From a virus, in the IMG/VR virus record IMGVR_UViG_3300025127_000066, positions 1-48,167 of that record: a DNA stretch of 48,167 bases; one strand, written 5' to 3'. The translations under genes were made by a program, and so were the position numbers. The notes below the pieces were generated by a model. It was not told the origin of the DNA, searched no databases, and saw only the letters and a program-made list of their open reading frames with translations. Shown in pieces: positions 1 to 7,812 of this stretch. Position 1 is the first letter of the stretch, and each line of letters opens with the position of its first letter.

Positions 1-1450
1 TAGACGTGCCTCTATCATTCACACGTAACGCCATTGCAAAACCACTACCCTCTACAGGTTGTCTAATTATTGGGTTTATGTTACCCCCATAAGTAGCTGT
101 GCCATATAAAGATGAGCCATAAACAGCTACCACTGATGTACTATTAAATGGGTATGCTGCAGGTCTGGGAGCATTACCTGTTTCATAGTCATATCTAAGA
201 AACAAATCTGCGTTTACGAGACCTTCAGGCGCATAATTTATAGTTACTCTTTGAAATCTTTTTCGTATGCCAGCATCACCCATTATAAAATCTGGAGAAC
301 GATACCTGCCCGTTACGTCACTACCATCAAAGTTATTACCTTTTTCTTGACGATATACAAATCCGTCAAAGTCTCCATGTAATACTATACTATCACCTGA
401 CACAACTATACTATCTGTGCTATTTGCTCGTATACCTCGTAGGTCTGCAAACTCGTAGTTATTTATTTTGCGAACACAGATTAAACCTTTTGTTGTGGCT
501 CTAGGAATACTAGCGTTAGAAAAGAAAATTCTATATTGCGTTTTGTCTGGTATGACAACACTATTAAACTCATCTACATCAGATACACCTGAAAATCTTT
601 CTTGCACAGGTTTACTAATTGTACCTAGCTCAACATCTCCAATTTTTTCTGTACCTGCAATAGTTCGTAAGCCATCTTTACTTAGGAATACAACATCTCC
701 TGCAAACTCTTGTATAGTAAAACCGTTAGAGCAACCTATCTCGCGTGTTATGGGTTGAACAGTAAAGTCAGCTATTGTATTTCCTGCTAGTCTAAATATT
801 CTTTCTTCACAGAAGATATATAAAAAGTCTCTAAACGGAACTAATCCAGTTATGGGACTATCTACACCTATAGTGCCTGCACCATTTGCTACAGAAAAAT
901 CATCATCAGTAAATGGTGCAGTAAATACTAACTCTTGTGGGTTACTTGACATGCCTGCAAAAAACAAGGCATCTTTAAATCCTGTAACGATGGATGGGTC
1001 TGCTGGTGCGCCTGTGCCTGTTAAATCTGTAACTGTTGTATTGTCATACTTAGATGCTGGGTTAGACCCATCTGCCCATACTATAAAATCTGTGCCTGCT
1101 AAATTATATCTAAAAAATGTATATCTGCCTGCGCTTGTTCTGCCTGAATCAATCTGTGTCCAACTACCTGTAGTACCGCCTTTGTGTACCTTGCCGCCTC
1201 TAGCTGCAAGCACGTTACCTTTAAAATATGCTGACATTAAAATAGGCTCAGAAGAACTTGCATCTTGCGGAACTATATTACTGTTCCATTTTTGATATCC
1301 AGATATTCTTCTGTAACCACCTGTAATAGATGGCTCAAAGTTTTCTAACTCTGTGGCTGTACCCGGTTGTTGTGCAAATGGAGTTTGGTCTAAGACTAAC
1401 CCACCCTCACATGCAAATATAAATGGATTAACGCCAGATGCATCTGCCAT
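1..1450 (-). CDS. Tail protein, beta-propeller-like (partial, 3' end outside window)
   Basis: An ATG at 1450 opens a frame that stays open for 483 codons to the left edge, so the C-terminus is missing. The product is rich in short beta-strand repeats (many VFF, YIF, FRL and GDF turns) and has no membrane segment. It follows the adaptor gene by 9 bp. That order (portal, scaffold, capsid, adaptor, then a propeller-like protein) matches P22-type short-tailed phages, where the P22 gp10-like hub or T7 gp12-like nozzle sits in this slot. The family call rests on position and fold impression, not on a diagnostic motif. Virion structural is secure; exact tail role is inferred. Confidence 0.7.
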   Translation of the reverse strand, partial: MADASGVNPFIFACEGGLVLDQTPFAQQPGTATELENFEPSITGGYRRISGYQKWNSNIVPQDASSSEPILMSAYFKGNVLAARGGKVHKGGTTGSWTQIDSGRTSAGRYTFFRYNLAGTDFIVWADGSNPASKYDNTTVTDLTGTGAPADPSIVTGFKDALFFAGMSSNPQELVFTAPFTDDDFSVANGAGTIGVDSPITGLVPFRDFLYIFCEERIFRLAGNTIADFTVQPITREIGCSNGFTIQEFAGDVVFLSKDGLRTIAGTEKIGDVELGTISKPVQERFSGVSDVDEFNSVVIPDKTQYRIFFSNASIPRATTKGLICVRKINNYEFADLRGIRANSTDSIVVSGDSIVLHGDFDGFVYRQEKGNNFDGSDVTGRYRSPDFIMGDAGIRKRFQRVTINYAPEGLVNADLFLRYDYETGNAPRPAAYPFNSTSVVAVYGSSLYGTATYGGNINPIIRQPVEGSGFAMALRVNDRGTS

Positions 1451-1459
1451 TTAAAACTC

Positions 1460-2176
1460 CTAAAATGTAGCTACGTTAATACCATATCTTTGCGAGTGTG
1501 GCATATATGTTGACCTAACATAATCTGTTCTATTCAAGAGAATAGATTGCATATGCTTTATGCCCTCTTCAAACCTACTAAAGTTTAGTCCATACTGCTG
1601 TGCTTCACCCCTGTACTGATAGCCATACGCAGTAGCACCATCTGCGATAACTTGCCTAAACTGCTCTGGTATAGTCGGAACATCTGTAGCTGCAGTTAAA
1701 GCTGTAGGGCGAGAATATCTTTCGTACTTTAATTCAAATGCTTTATCGGGAAAAGGGTATAAGCCGTAGTTGTTATCAGGTGTACGAAATACATACGTAG
1801 GAATACCACCTGAACCGCCTGTTGTTTCTTGGTCTATAAATCTATCTACATATTCTTTGTAATCAAGAACTCTTAGAGTAACGCCTGCTGTTCCCAGTGT
1901 ATCATCTTTGCTTATACGAAATGTTTCATAGTCTACGTGTTGCGTTCCTGTAGGTATAGTATAACGAGTTTGACTTGCAACTAATGTTTCAGTGTGTGTT
2001 GCATGACTAAAGGGCCAGCCATACTCTCGTTGATTAATATAATTAATAGCATCGTTTACTGCGTTTTGACACTGTATTTGAAACCCTCTAGCAGATGTGA
2101 AATTAGATGCTGTTAGGGCTGGCTCATTCATACGAGCAAGAACTTCATTTGTCAAACCAAGGTAATCGTATGCCAT
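1460..2176 (-). CDS. Head-to-tail adaptor / tail tubular protein A-like
   Basis: The 238-residue product starts MAYDYLGLTNEVLARMNEP, an N-terminus I recognise from adaptor (tail tubular A, P22 gp4-like) proteins of marine podoviruses. These proteins form a ring under the portal and connect head to tail. An amphipathic helical first 60 residues is followed by a strand-rich middle and a helical C-terminal half, as in that family. It lies between the decoration-protein gene and the propeller-like tail gene, as expected for a connector. No catalytic motif is visible. Fairly sure of the class; the name could equally be written head completion protein. Confidence 0.7.
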   Translation of the reverse strand: MAYDYLGLTNEVLARMNEPALTASNFTSARGFQIQCQNAVNDAINYINQREYGWPFSHATHTETLVASQTRYTIPTGTQHVDYETFRISKDDTLGTAGVTLRVLDYKEYVDRFIDQETTGGSGGIPTYVFRTPDNNYGLYPFPDKAFELKYERYSRPTALTAATDVPTIPEQFRQVIADGATAYGYQYRGEAQQYGLNFSRFEEGIKHMQSILLNRTDYVRSTYMPHSQRYGINVATF

Positions 2177-2198
2177 AGCAAATCCTTTAATGAAAGTG

Positions 2199-2222
2199 AG
2201 GGGGCAAGTTGCCCTGCCCCAT
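2199..2222 (-). terminator. GC-rich hairpin between decoration and adaptor genes
   Basis: In the 55-bp gap, GGGGCA and TGCCCC can pair (2201-2206 with 2215-2220), with an alternative inner stem GGGCA/TGCCC. On the minus strand it follows the decoration-protein stop and is followed only by a weak T-rich stretch. It may attenuate transcription below the abundant capsid genes, or stabilise the mRNA 3' end. It is a poor canonical terminator because no T-run is present. Confidence 0.35.
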
Positions 2223-2231
2223 CACGTTATG

Positions 2232-2726
2232 TTATGCGAGTGTGTCGCGGTCTACCTCATCGGCGGTCAATGAACCGGGGTCATCGACATCCATGCAGAC
2301 AGCAAACATGCGGATTTTACCGCCTGTTGTCGTACCTGTCATTGCTTGAATTTCAACATCGATAGTGTCTGAAGTGCCACCAATAAGAACAGGAGTTTGT
2401 CCTGCCTTAAATGCATAGTCACCTACAGATGCGCCATCAAAGTCAAATCCGTCAACAAAGTTATCCAAGTCCCCACCAGTAACACCAAAGTCAAAATCTG
2501 TGTCGGTAGAAGTACCAGCGTGAGCTTCAGTAACTTCAAAACCAGCACACATGATGAGTGTATTAGCTGGGATAGTCAGACCCGGAATCACATCGTTAGC
2601 AGCAAGGGCAGTACCCTTATCTGTAACAGCTTGTGAGAAATCCAACTCTGCTGAAAGCAGGTAAGGTTTACGACCACGTGCATCATTTCCACGTGCTACA
2701 GAAGTAGTATTATCACCTAAAGCCAT
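2232..2726 (-). CDS. Putative capsid decoration / structural protein
   Basis: A 164-residue acidic protein encoded directly after the major capsid gene (13 bp gap). It is Gly/Thr/Asp rich with strand-like segments and several D/G turns (FDFGVTGGDLDNF), has no signal peptide and no membrane segment. Small strand-rich proteins in this slot are usually head decoration or stabilising proteins made in large amounts, and it would share the promoter at 4018-4045. The assignment is by position and composition; I do not recognise a named family. Confidence 0.5.
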   Translation of the reverse strand: MALGDNTTSVARGNDARGRKPYLLSAELDFSQAVTDKGTALAANDVIPGLTIPANTLIMCAGFEVTEAHAGTSTDTDFDFGVTGGDLDNFVDGFDFDGASVGDYAFKAGQTPVLIGGTSDTIDVEIQAMTGTTTGGKIRMFAVCMDVDDPGSLTADEVDRDTLA

Positions 2727-2739
2727 AATTCAGTCTCCC

Positions 2740-3837
2740 TTACGCCAAGCAATAAGCCGCAGTTGCAATTGCTTCAGGACGAAGAATCTTGCGGCCATAC
2801 AGATGCATACCACGGACGATATCAGCAAAGCTGTCCGGGTCGCGATAAGTCTCAGTCTTGTTAATCTGCTCTGCAGTTGCAACAGCAGAAGAATGACCAG
2901 CCACGATTATGCCCATGTTTGACGTGTTAGGACCGCCTGTAGTTGCAGGGCCAGTACCCAGCGAAGGCAAGTTGTTAGACGAATAAACTTGGAAACCGTG
3001 AAGGTTGTTTATTACAAGACCATTCTGAAGACCAGAGCCACCAAAGTCGGAGTTCAGAAGACGTGAATCTTCATCCTTCAACACCTCAATGAAAACTGGG
3101 TCAAGAACGAGCCAGCGTCCTTGGGTATCAACATTTTGTTGGTCCATCAGACGTGACATACGTGCAATGATTTGCAGTGGGAATGCGTTACCAGCAGTGC
3201 TGGACTTAGCAGCCGTTGCGCCACCTGCACGTGGCTCAATACCAATACAGTTATTTGCAGAACCTGCAGAACCTGATGTATTAGTAAAGTCAGATGCGTC
3301 CAAAGACATAGACGCAAGCAATTCAGCACCAACAAGGTTAGCACCGCTAGAAGCAGTAGTTACAGCCTTACTACCATTAACAGAAGTGTTAACAGCGTTA
3401 GGTGCGCCATGAATGGCTGATTGCTTAAAGCCTGACAGATAGCCAAGAACTTCTTGGTCCATCTGGTCAGCGAGGCGATACGCAGCACGGTCACTTGCCA
3501 AAGATTGGAAGTTTACGTGTGAGTGTGCCTCTTCGATGTCGTCAACCTTAAATGCAAAGTAGTTAGCTTTGTCAATAGTAAGGTTGAAATCTTCATCGTC
3601 AAGGTCTTGCGGCGTGATAGTTGTACCACGTGCATATTCCTTAACGGTGATTTCGGGTTCCTTGATAATCTTAACGGAATCCCCCATCTGCGCGATTTCA
3701 CCAAAGTAGTCATTGTTGGTGATTGCTTCAACAATAGATGCCTTGCGGAAAGCAAGCTGCACCTGTTTGCTGTATATAATGGGAGAGAAATTACCATTAG
3801 GAAGATTACCATAACCACTAGCAGTAGTAAATGCCAT
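2740..3837 (-). CDS. Major capsid protein
   Basis: The 365-residue product has the character of HK97-fold capsid proteins of marine podoviruses: an N-terminal stretch with FSPIIYSKQVQLAFRK, a conserved middle with AYRLADQMDQEVLGYL, a PVFIEVLKDEDSRLLNSDFG segment and a C-terminal strand/turn region ending in Ala-rich sequence. It is preceded by scaffold and portal genes and has its own promoter and long leader. The start is taken at 3837 (MAFTTASGYG), because GGAG sits 8 bases upstream there, whereas the ATG at 3858 contains that ribosome site inside its own codons. Capsid shell subunit, likely the most abundant phage product. Confidence 0.88.
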   Translation of the reverse strand: MAFTTASGYGNLPNGNFSPIIYSKQVQLAFRKASIVEAITNNDYFGEIAQMGDSVKIIKEPEITVKEYARGTTITPQDLDDEDFNLTIDKANYFAFKVDDIEEAHSHVNFQSLASDRAAYRLADQMDQEVLGYLSGFKQSAIHGAPNAVNTSVNGSKAVTTASSGANLVGAELLASMSLDASDFTNTSGSAGSANNCIGIEPRAGGATAAKSSTAGNAFPLQIIARMSRLMDQQNVDTQGRWLVLDPVFIEVLKDEDSRLLNSDFGGSGLQNGLVINNLHGFQVYSSNNLPSLGTGPATTGGPNTSNMGIIVAGHSSAVATAEQINKTETYRDPDSFADIVRGMHLYGRKILRPEAIATAAYCLA

Positions 3838-3887
3838 GATTAAATCTCCGTTTAGCATTATTTTACAGATGCAAACTCACAAGACTA

Positions 3888-3971
3888 TTAGAGGCTGATT
3901 TGCTTGGGTGTGACTGTACGGGTCAGGCCAAGGTCTTCAGGTAATCCGTAAGACTTTGCTGTTTGCGACAT
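3888..3971 (-). CDS. Possible 27-aa leader ORF before the capsid gene
   Basis: Within the capsid mRNA leader an ATG at 3971 opens 27 sense codons (MSQTAKSYGLPEDLGLTRTV and seven more residues). It begins inside the palindrome at 3974-4005 and ends about 50 bases before the capsid start. No Shine-Dalgarno sequence precedes it. It could be a leader peptide or chance; there is no direct support for translation. Confidence 0.22.
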   Translation of the reverse strand: MSQTAKSYGLPEDLGLTRTVTPKQISL

Positions 3972-3973
3972 TC

Positions 3974-4005
3974 AGTGTAACAATATTGCGCAATAAAGTT
4001 ACACT
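3974..4005. promoter_or_regulatory. 32-bp near-perfect palindrome in the capsid-gene leader
   Basis: AGTGTAAC and GTTACACT form the outer arms and ATTGCGCAAT the inner self-complementary core; only the AA pairs next to the outer arms fail to match. It lies just downstream of the -10 box at 4018-4023, so it would be at or near the 5' end of the capsid transcript. It may be a 5' stem-loop that protects the mRNA or an operator bound by a dimer. Confidence 0.6.
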
Positions 4006-4017
4006 AATCTGACTATA

Positions 4018-4045
4018 GTTATACCCATATATAACTATTTGTCAA
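4018..4045 (-). promoter_or_regulatory. Sigma70-type promoter for the capsid genes
   Basis: On the minus strand TTGACA (4040-4045) is followed after 16 bp by TATAAC (4018-4023). It overlaps the 3' end of the 2OG-oxygenase gene and points at the major capsid gene about 180 bp away. A dedicated promoter would raise capsid and decoration output over the upstream portal and scaffold genes. Predicted from sequence only. Confidence 0.65.
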
Positions 4046-4703
4046 CACTTTTTTCTTTCGGCACTTCAATAAAGTTCATATTCATGCTGAAAGACCTACG
4101 CTCACCCTTCGTGTAGAAAGGATATACGCAGTGAAATAATTGTGAAGGAAATACATAGAAGTCTCCCACTCGGGGTTTGACTACAAAGTTTGTACAGGTA
4201 TATCCTGATGGTGTACCTGATGCAAACTGTATGTGTCCATTAGCAGGATGATGGTCTTTATAGTCCTCTTCCCACTCTTCTTCTATACCTTCAGGTAGCT
4301 GCAGATAACCCACACAAGACAATCTTGACCCTGTGTGTATATGTAATGGATTGTATTCGTTTTCAAATTGTCTAACAAACCAACCTGAAATTACCTGCAG
4401 TCCATAGTTATAGTTTTCTACATCTAATGACTTTGCACCAAGAGAGTTTCGTATTTCTGAGTAGGCTTGATATTTACCTACAAATTGTCCCAAACCCTCT
4501 TGTGCAATCTTTATTATTTCATCATCAAATGCTAACTCTGCTTTTACTTTGCCTACTAAATTATCTGAATAGTCCTCTAGTCTATCCGACATTTTACTAT
4601 TCAAACTTTCGACTAACTCATCTGGCATACGGTAGTATCCCATAGTTGGGCCGAAAGGGGCAAAGAGTTCCATTTCTTTTTGTGGTTTATATATGATACT
4701 CAT
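4035..4703 (-). CDS. 2OG-Fe(II) oxygenase (PF13759-like)
   Basis: The 222-residue product fits the small 2-oxoglutarate/Fe(II)-dependent dioxygenases common in marine phages. The distinctive core is NPLHIHTGSRLSCVGYLQLP with H121-x-H123 as likely metal-binding region, then PRVGDFYVFPSQLFHCVYPF with distal H191, and R202/R203 before SFSMNMNF for 2-oxoglutarate binding. Such enzymes hydroxylate proteins, nucleic acids or small molecules; the substrate is unknown. The ATG overlaps the scaffold stop by four bases (ATGA), so it is co-translated with head genes, which makes a virion protein substrate a reasonable but unproven idea. Family confident, function open. Confidence 0.8.
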   Translation of the reverse strand: MSIIYKPQKEMELFAPFGPTMGYYRMPDELVESLNSKMSDRLEDYSDNLVGKVKAELAFDDEIIKIAQEGLGQFVGKYQAYSEIRNSLGAKSLDVENYNYGLQVISGWFVRQFENEYNPLHIHTGSRLSCVGYLQLPEGIEEEWEEDYKDHHPANGHIQFASGTPSGYTCTNFVVKPRVGDFYVFPSQLFHCVYPFYTKGERRSFSMNMNFIEVPKEKSVDK

Positions 4704-5581
4704 CGTGCAGAACCACTTACATCATATACAAACTTACCAGAGCGAATAGCTTCCATGATTTCATCGGAATGCTTTTCGTATTCTTGTGCAGACATTCTCT
4801 GTACCTCTGACTCTTTTATGTAGGTAGAAGTTTCGTCTTGTTGTGGCTTACTTCTTGAGTTTTTTGTCGATACAGATTTAGCTGCAGCTTTGTCTTCTTT
4901 AGGCTTTTCTTTTTTATTAAGACCCATATCAGCTTTATACAAGTCAATGGCTCTAGCAGCAGAACGTGCATCATTGTCATTGTCATACAGCGCATCTTGT
5001 ACCCACTTAGGCTGTTCTTCTGCCCAGTCGTGAAACTCATCACTGTCACGTATCTCACCAAAGTCAGGATGTATACGCATTAGTTCTGCTTCAGCTTTTT
5101 CTTTTGAAGCACTAGACTGCAACTCATCAATTGCTTTCATTCTTTCTTCAAGGGCAGTAGATTGCTCACGTGCCTTCTTCATAGCAATTGTTTCTACTAT
5201 CGCTGCCACATCTGGATATTCTTTTGCCCACTCTTCAATGTCTTCATCAGACTTAGGCAATTTCATTTCTTTTTGTGCAGCTTGGCTTAGTTGAGATTTA
5301 AGTGTTTCTATTTCTTTTTTAAACTCTTCAGCCTGTTGCTGTTGATGTCTACGCAAATCAGAGTAACGCTTTTTAAATGTTCGCTCTTCTGCGTTTGTAG
5401 GTTCAGCTTCTTCTGGTTCAGCAGCTTCTTGTTCTACCTCGCCCTTCTGTTCCTTCATCAACTGTTCTAGTTCTTCCTCTTCCATCTTGCGTTTTTCTTC
5501 GTTAGTGTACTTACGATTTGCAAACGCAACTTTCTTTTCGGGCTTCATTTCTTCAGCCATAATTGTAGCTTGTTCAGCCAT
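4700..5581 (-). CDS. Capsid assembly scaffolding protein
   Basis: A 293-residue, highly charged, mostly helical product with long Glu/Lys/Gln coiled-coil stretches, low aromatic content and a short ordered C-terminus (YEKHSDEIMEAIRSGKFVYD). This is typical of phage scaffolding proteins, which template procapsid assembly and are then removed. It lies between the portal side of the operon and the capsid gene. The start is placed at 5581 because GAGGAG lies 8 bases upstream; the longer frame from 5605 has no such site. The helix-turn-helix C-terminal tail would contact capsid subunits by analogy with T7 gp9 and P22 gp8. Confidence 0.78.
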   Translation of the reverse strand: MAEQATIMAEEMKPEKKVAFANRKYTNEEKRKMEEEELEQLMKEQKGEVEQEAAEPEEAEPTNAEERTFKKRYSDLRRHQQQQAEEFKKEIETLKSQLSQAAQKEMKLPKSDEDIEEWAKEYPDVAAIVETIAMKKAREQSTALEERMKAIDELQSSASKEKAEAELMRIHPDFGEIRDSDEFHDWAEEQPKWVQDALYDNDNDARSAARAIDLYKADMGLNKKEKPKEDKAAAKSVSTKNSRSKPQQDETSTYIKESEVQRMSAQEYEKHSDEIMEAIRSGKFVYDVSGSAR

Positions 5582-5663
5582 TGTACTTCTCCTCGTTGGG
5601 GCCAACCGTAGCCACGCCGGGGTGGGGGATTAGGTAGCCAACATATTGTAAGATTTAAGCCTC

Positions 5664-7610
5664 TTACGCAGCTTCTTGACGCACTTCTCTGTATCTACCG
5701 TGGACAGTGTATGTGTTGCCCTCAGTGTATACATCGAAGCTGTCACCATCAATTACGATGGATACTGTTGGTGTCATGCGGTCAATGTAATTTAAAGATG
5801 TGACCTTAACACCACTAATAGTGTCTCCTACGACTAACTGTTCTGGACGTGTCCAGTCAGCTTTACCAAGACCACCAGACTTAGCCCATACAGGGTGGTC
5901 GTTAGTTATTTCTAGTTCATTGTTGATTACGAAGTAGCCGCTACGCATATGCTTGTGCAGAACTTCTTTAACAACAGAGCCATCAATAATGTCACCGACT
6001 TTGATGTTTGTTACAAAGTCAATTACGCCGTTGAGTTTGACTTTCATGTTTTCTGTCAAGCAGTCTGTACCAGAACCAAAGCCTACATCACCTTGACCAG
6101 ACATACCTCTATCCGGTGCTGAATCACTTCTATCACCTTGGTCTCCGCTTGTGTCTGGGTCACGGTCAGGAGCAGCAGCAGCAGCAGCCTTTGCCGCCGC
6201 TACGTCAGCATCTGTAATATCCTTGCCAACCAGTCCCGCATCTCTAGCTACGTTACCTATAGCTTCAGCCGCCCTAGCTTTTCCGCTTGCCTTAACAGCT
6301 TTTTCGGCTGTCATTACGTCTCTAATTATATCTAAATCATACGTATTGTCTTTGTTGTTTAACCCTTTTCCGTATTTTTCTTCCATATAATTTATTATTT
6401 CTTCCATTTCTTTTCTGCTCGTTACAGTTTTGTCTGTAAATAAATCATTATATGTTTTTCCCTTCATTGTAAATGACGCTGTGTAAACTTCTGGCTTCCC
6501 TGCATATACACCAGCAGGTCTAATAGGCTCAACATTTGTAAGGGTAGCTATTGCATCATTTGGTAAACTAAAGCTACTAGGTTTTCCAAGCAGTTGTCCT
6601 AGACCAGATAACCCTGCATTTATTGCAGTGCCTCGTATATTACCTACATTATCAAAAGATATGTCTGCTCTAAACCCACCAGAAACTCTACCTTTGCTAT
6701 CTAAACTACCACCAAAAGCTGTAGTTGTACCTGTTGGAGAAGCGTCTTCTCTACCACCGTCATCACGAACTGTGGCTGTTTGTACGCCCGTACCTGTGGT
6801 TGGTGTAGTTTCTACTTGTTCTTCTTCTTTAGCTTGTTCTGTATAACCTTCAGGTACTACAGTCGGATTACCACTTAAATCAAATAATTGTCCTGTCTGT
6901 TTATTACGTTTAAAATTAAGTATTTGTCCCTGCTCGTTTACATAAGTAACATCCTCAAACTCTACACCCTCTGGGCCAAATCCAGTTGTGCCATACAACG
7001 TAGGCTGTTGATACTGGACTTCAGGAGTAGTTGGTGTAAACAATGTACCACCTAAACGTGGGCTGTATGCAGCAGAAGCTGCTGTCGGGGGTGTAAATGC
7101 TGTGCCTAGCGGCTGTGGTTGAGTTAAACCCATATTAGCAAATGGCTGGAACTGATTGGTAGCAGGATTATATGAACCGCCTGTAGTCGTAGCACCCATA
7201 GCTGTGGACATAGGCGTCGGAACCATACCACCTGTTTGCATTTCTAGTCCGTCATCTTCTACCTCAAGGTCATACATGTCAAACGGCAAATCATCTGGCA
7301 TAGTAGCCTCTTCGCTATTACCCATCTGACCCATAGCTTCCATCTGTGCCAAGCCTTGCTTTGCTTCTTGGCGCATACGCATTAATGTTTCAAGACCGAT
7401 GTAACGCACTACATCTGCAGGAAAAACAAACTCGCCTTCGCTTAACTGAGCAGGAATGTCATCACGTACTTCCTCACGTAATGAACCGGGTGGCACTTCG
7501 TTACCAGACACAGGGTCTGTTTTGCCACCTTCATCTTTAAGGCCACCTTCTTGAAAGCCACGTTCTACTGGCTCAAAGAGTTCCATTTGTTCTGCTATAC
7601 GTTTAGCCAT
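5664..7610 (-). CDS. Large virion-associated protein with C-terminal Hint domain
   Basis: A 648-residue protein. Residues 1-110 contain a conserved marine-phage block (VSGNEVPPGSLREEVRDDI, then GEFVFPADVVRYIGLETLM) of unknown function; 110-300 is Pro/Thr/Gln-rich and probably disordered; 300-510 is mixed. Residues 517-648 form a Hint (hedgehog/intein) domain: it begins with Cys517 (CLTENMKV, splicing block A), has T569-N-D-H572 (block B) and ends with DVYTEGNTYTVHG (block F/G-like). The intein C-terminal Asn is replaced by Gly638 and there is no extein after it, so only N-terminal self-cleavage is expected. Start at 7610 gives AAGG about 10 bases upstream; ATG 7619 is an alternative. Head or tail role inferred from its place between portal and scaffold. 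Confidence 0.72.
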   Translation of the reverse strand: MAKRIAEQMELFEPVERGFQEGGLKDEGGKTDPVSGNEVPPGSLREEVRDDIPAQLSEGEFVFPADVVRYIGLETLMRMRQEAKQGLAQMEAMGQMGNSEEATMPDDLPFDMYDLEVEDDGLEMQTGGMVPTPMSTAMGATTTGGSYNPATNQFQPFANMGLTQPQPLGTAFTPPTAASAAYSPRLGGTLFTPTTPEVQYQQPTLYGTTGFGPEGVEFEDVTYVNEQGQILNFKRNKQTGQLFDLSGNPTVVPEGYTEQAKEEEQVETTPTTGTGVQTATVRDDGGREDASPTGTTTAFGGSLDSKGRVSGGFRADISFDNVGNIRGTAINAGLSGLGQLLGKPSSFSLPNDAIATLTNVEPIRPAGVYAGKPEVYTASFTMKGKTYNDLFTDKTVTSRKEMEEIINYMEEKYGKGLNNKDNTYDLDIIRDVMTAEKAVKASGKARAAEAIGNVARDAGLVGKDITDADVAAAKAAAAAAPDRDPDTSGDQGDRSDSAPDRGMSGQGDVGFGSGTDCLTENMKVKLNGVIDFVTNIKVGDIIDGSVVKEVLHKHMRSGYFVINNELEITNDHPVWAKSGGLGKADWTRPEQLVVGDTISGVKVTSLNYIDRMTPTVSIVIDGDSFDVYTEGNTYTVHGRYREVRQEAA

Positions 7611-7812
7611 TGACTGCATCCCTTAATGTTTGGATATTACGCAACACCGCAATCGCCCCTTGCGCACGATGCATTAATACGGTGTTATCACCCTGTTCTA
7701 ATGTACGATGCTGTTGTTCAATTAAAGCATCTAAATAATTATTGAAGTGGTCCCACTGGCGTTTGTTGCTCACCAGCGGCTTGAGCTTGCTGAGTAGTTC
7801 CTTGTTGTCCAT
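7603..7812 (-). CDS. Small helical protein overlapping the portal gene end
   Basis: A 69-residue mostly helical protein starting MDNKELLSKLKPLVSNKRQW. It overlaps the last 74 bp of the portal gene in another frame and its stop overlaps the start of the Hint-domain gene. Small helical genes right after the portal are common in this phage group and are usually unnamed. The start was chosen at 7812 because the longer frame (from 7902) would be embedded far into the portal gene. Function unknown. Confidence 0.6.
   Translation of the reverse strand: MDNKELLSKLKPLVSNKRQWDHFNNYLDALIEQQHRTLEQGDNTVLMHRAQGAIAVLRNIQTLRDAVNG

Noticed and set aside
852-1295. 147-aa plus-strand ORF inside the left-edge tail gene
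   Set aside because: It is the antisense shadow of a well-supported minus-strand frame, with no ribosome site and odd composition.
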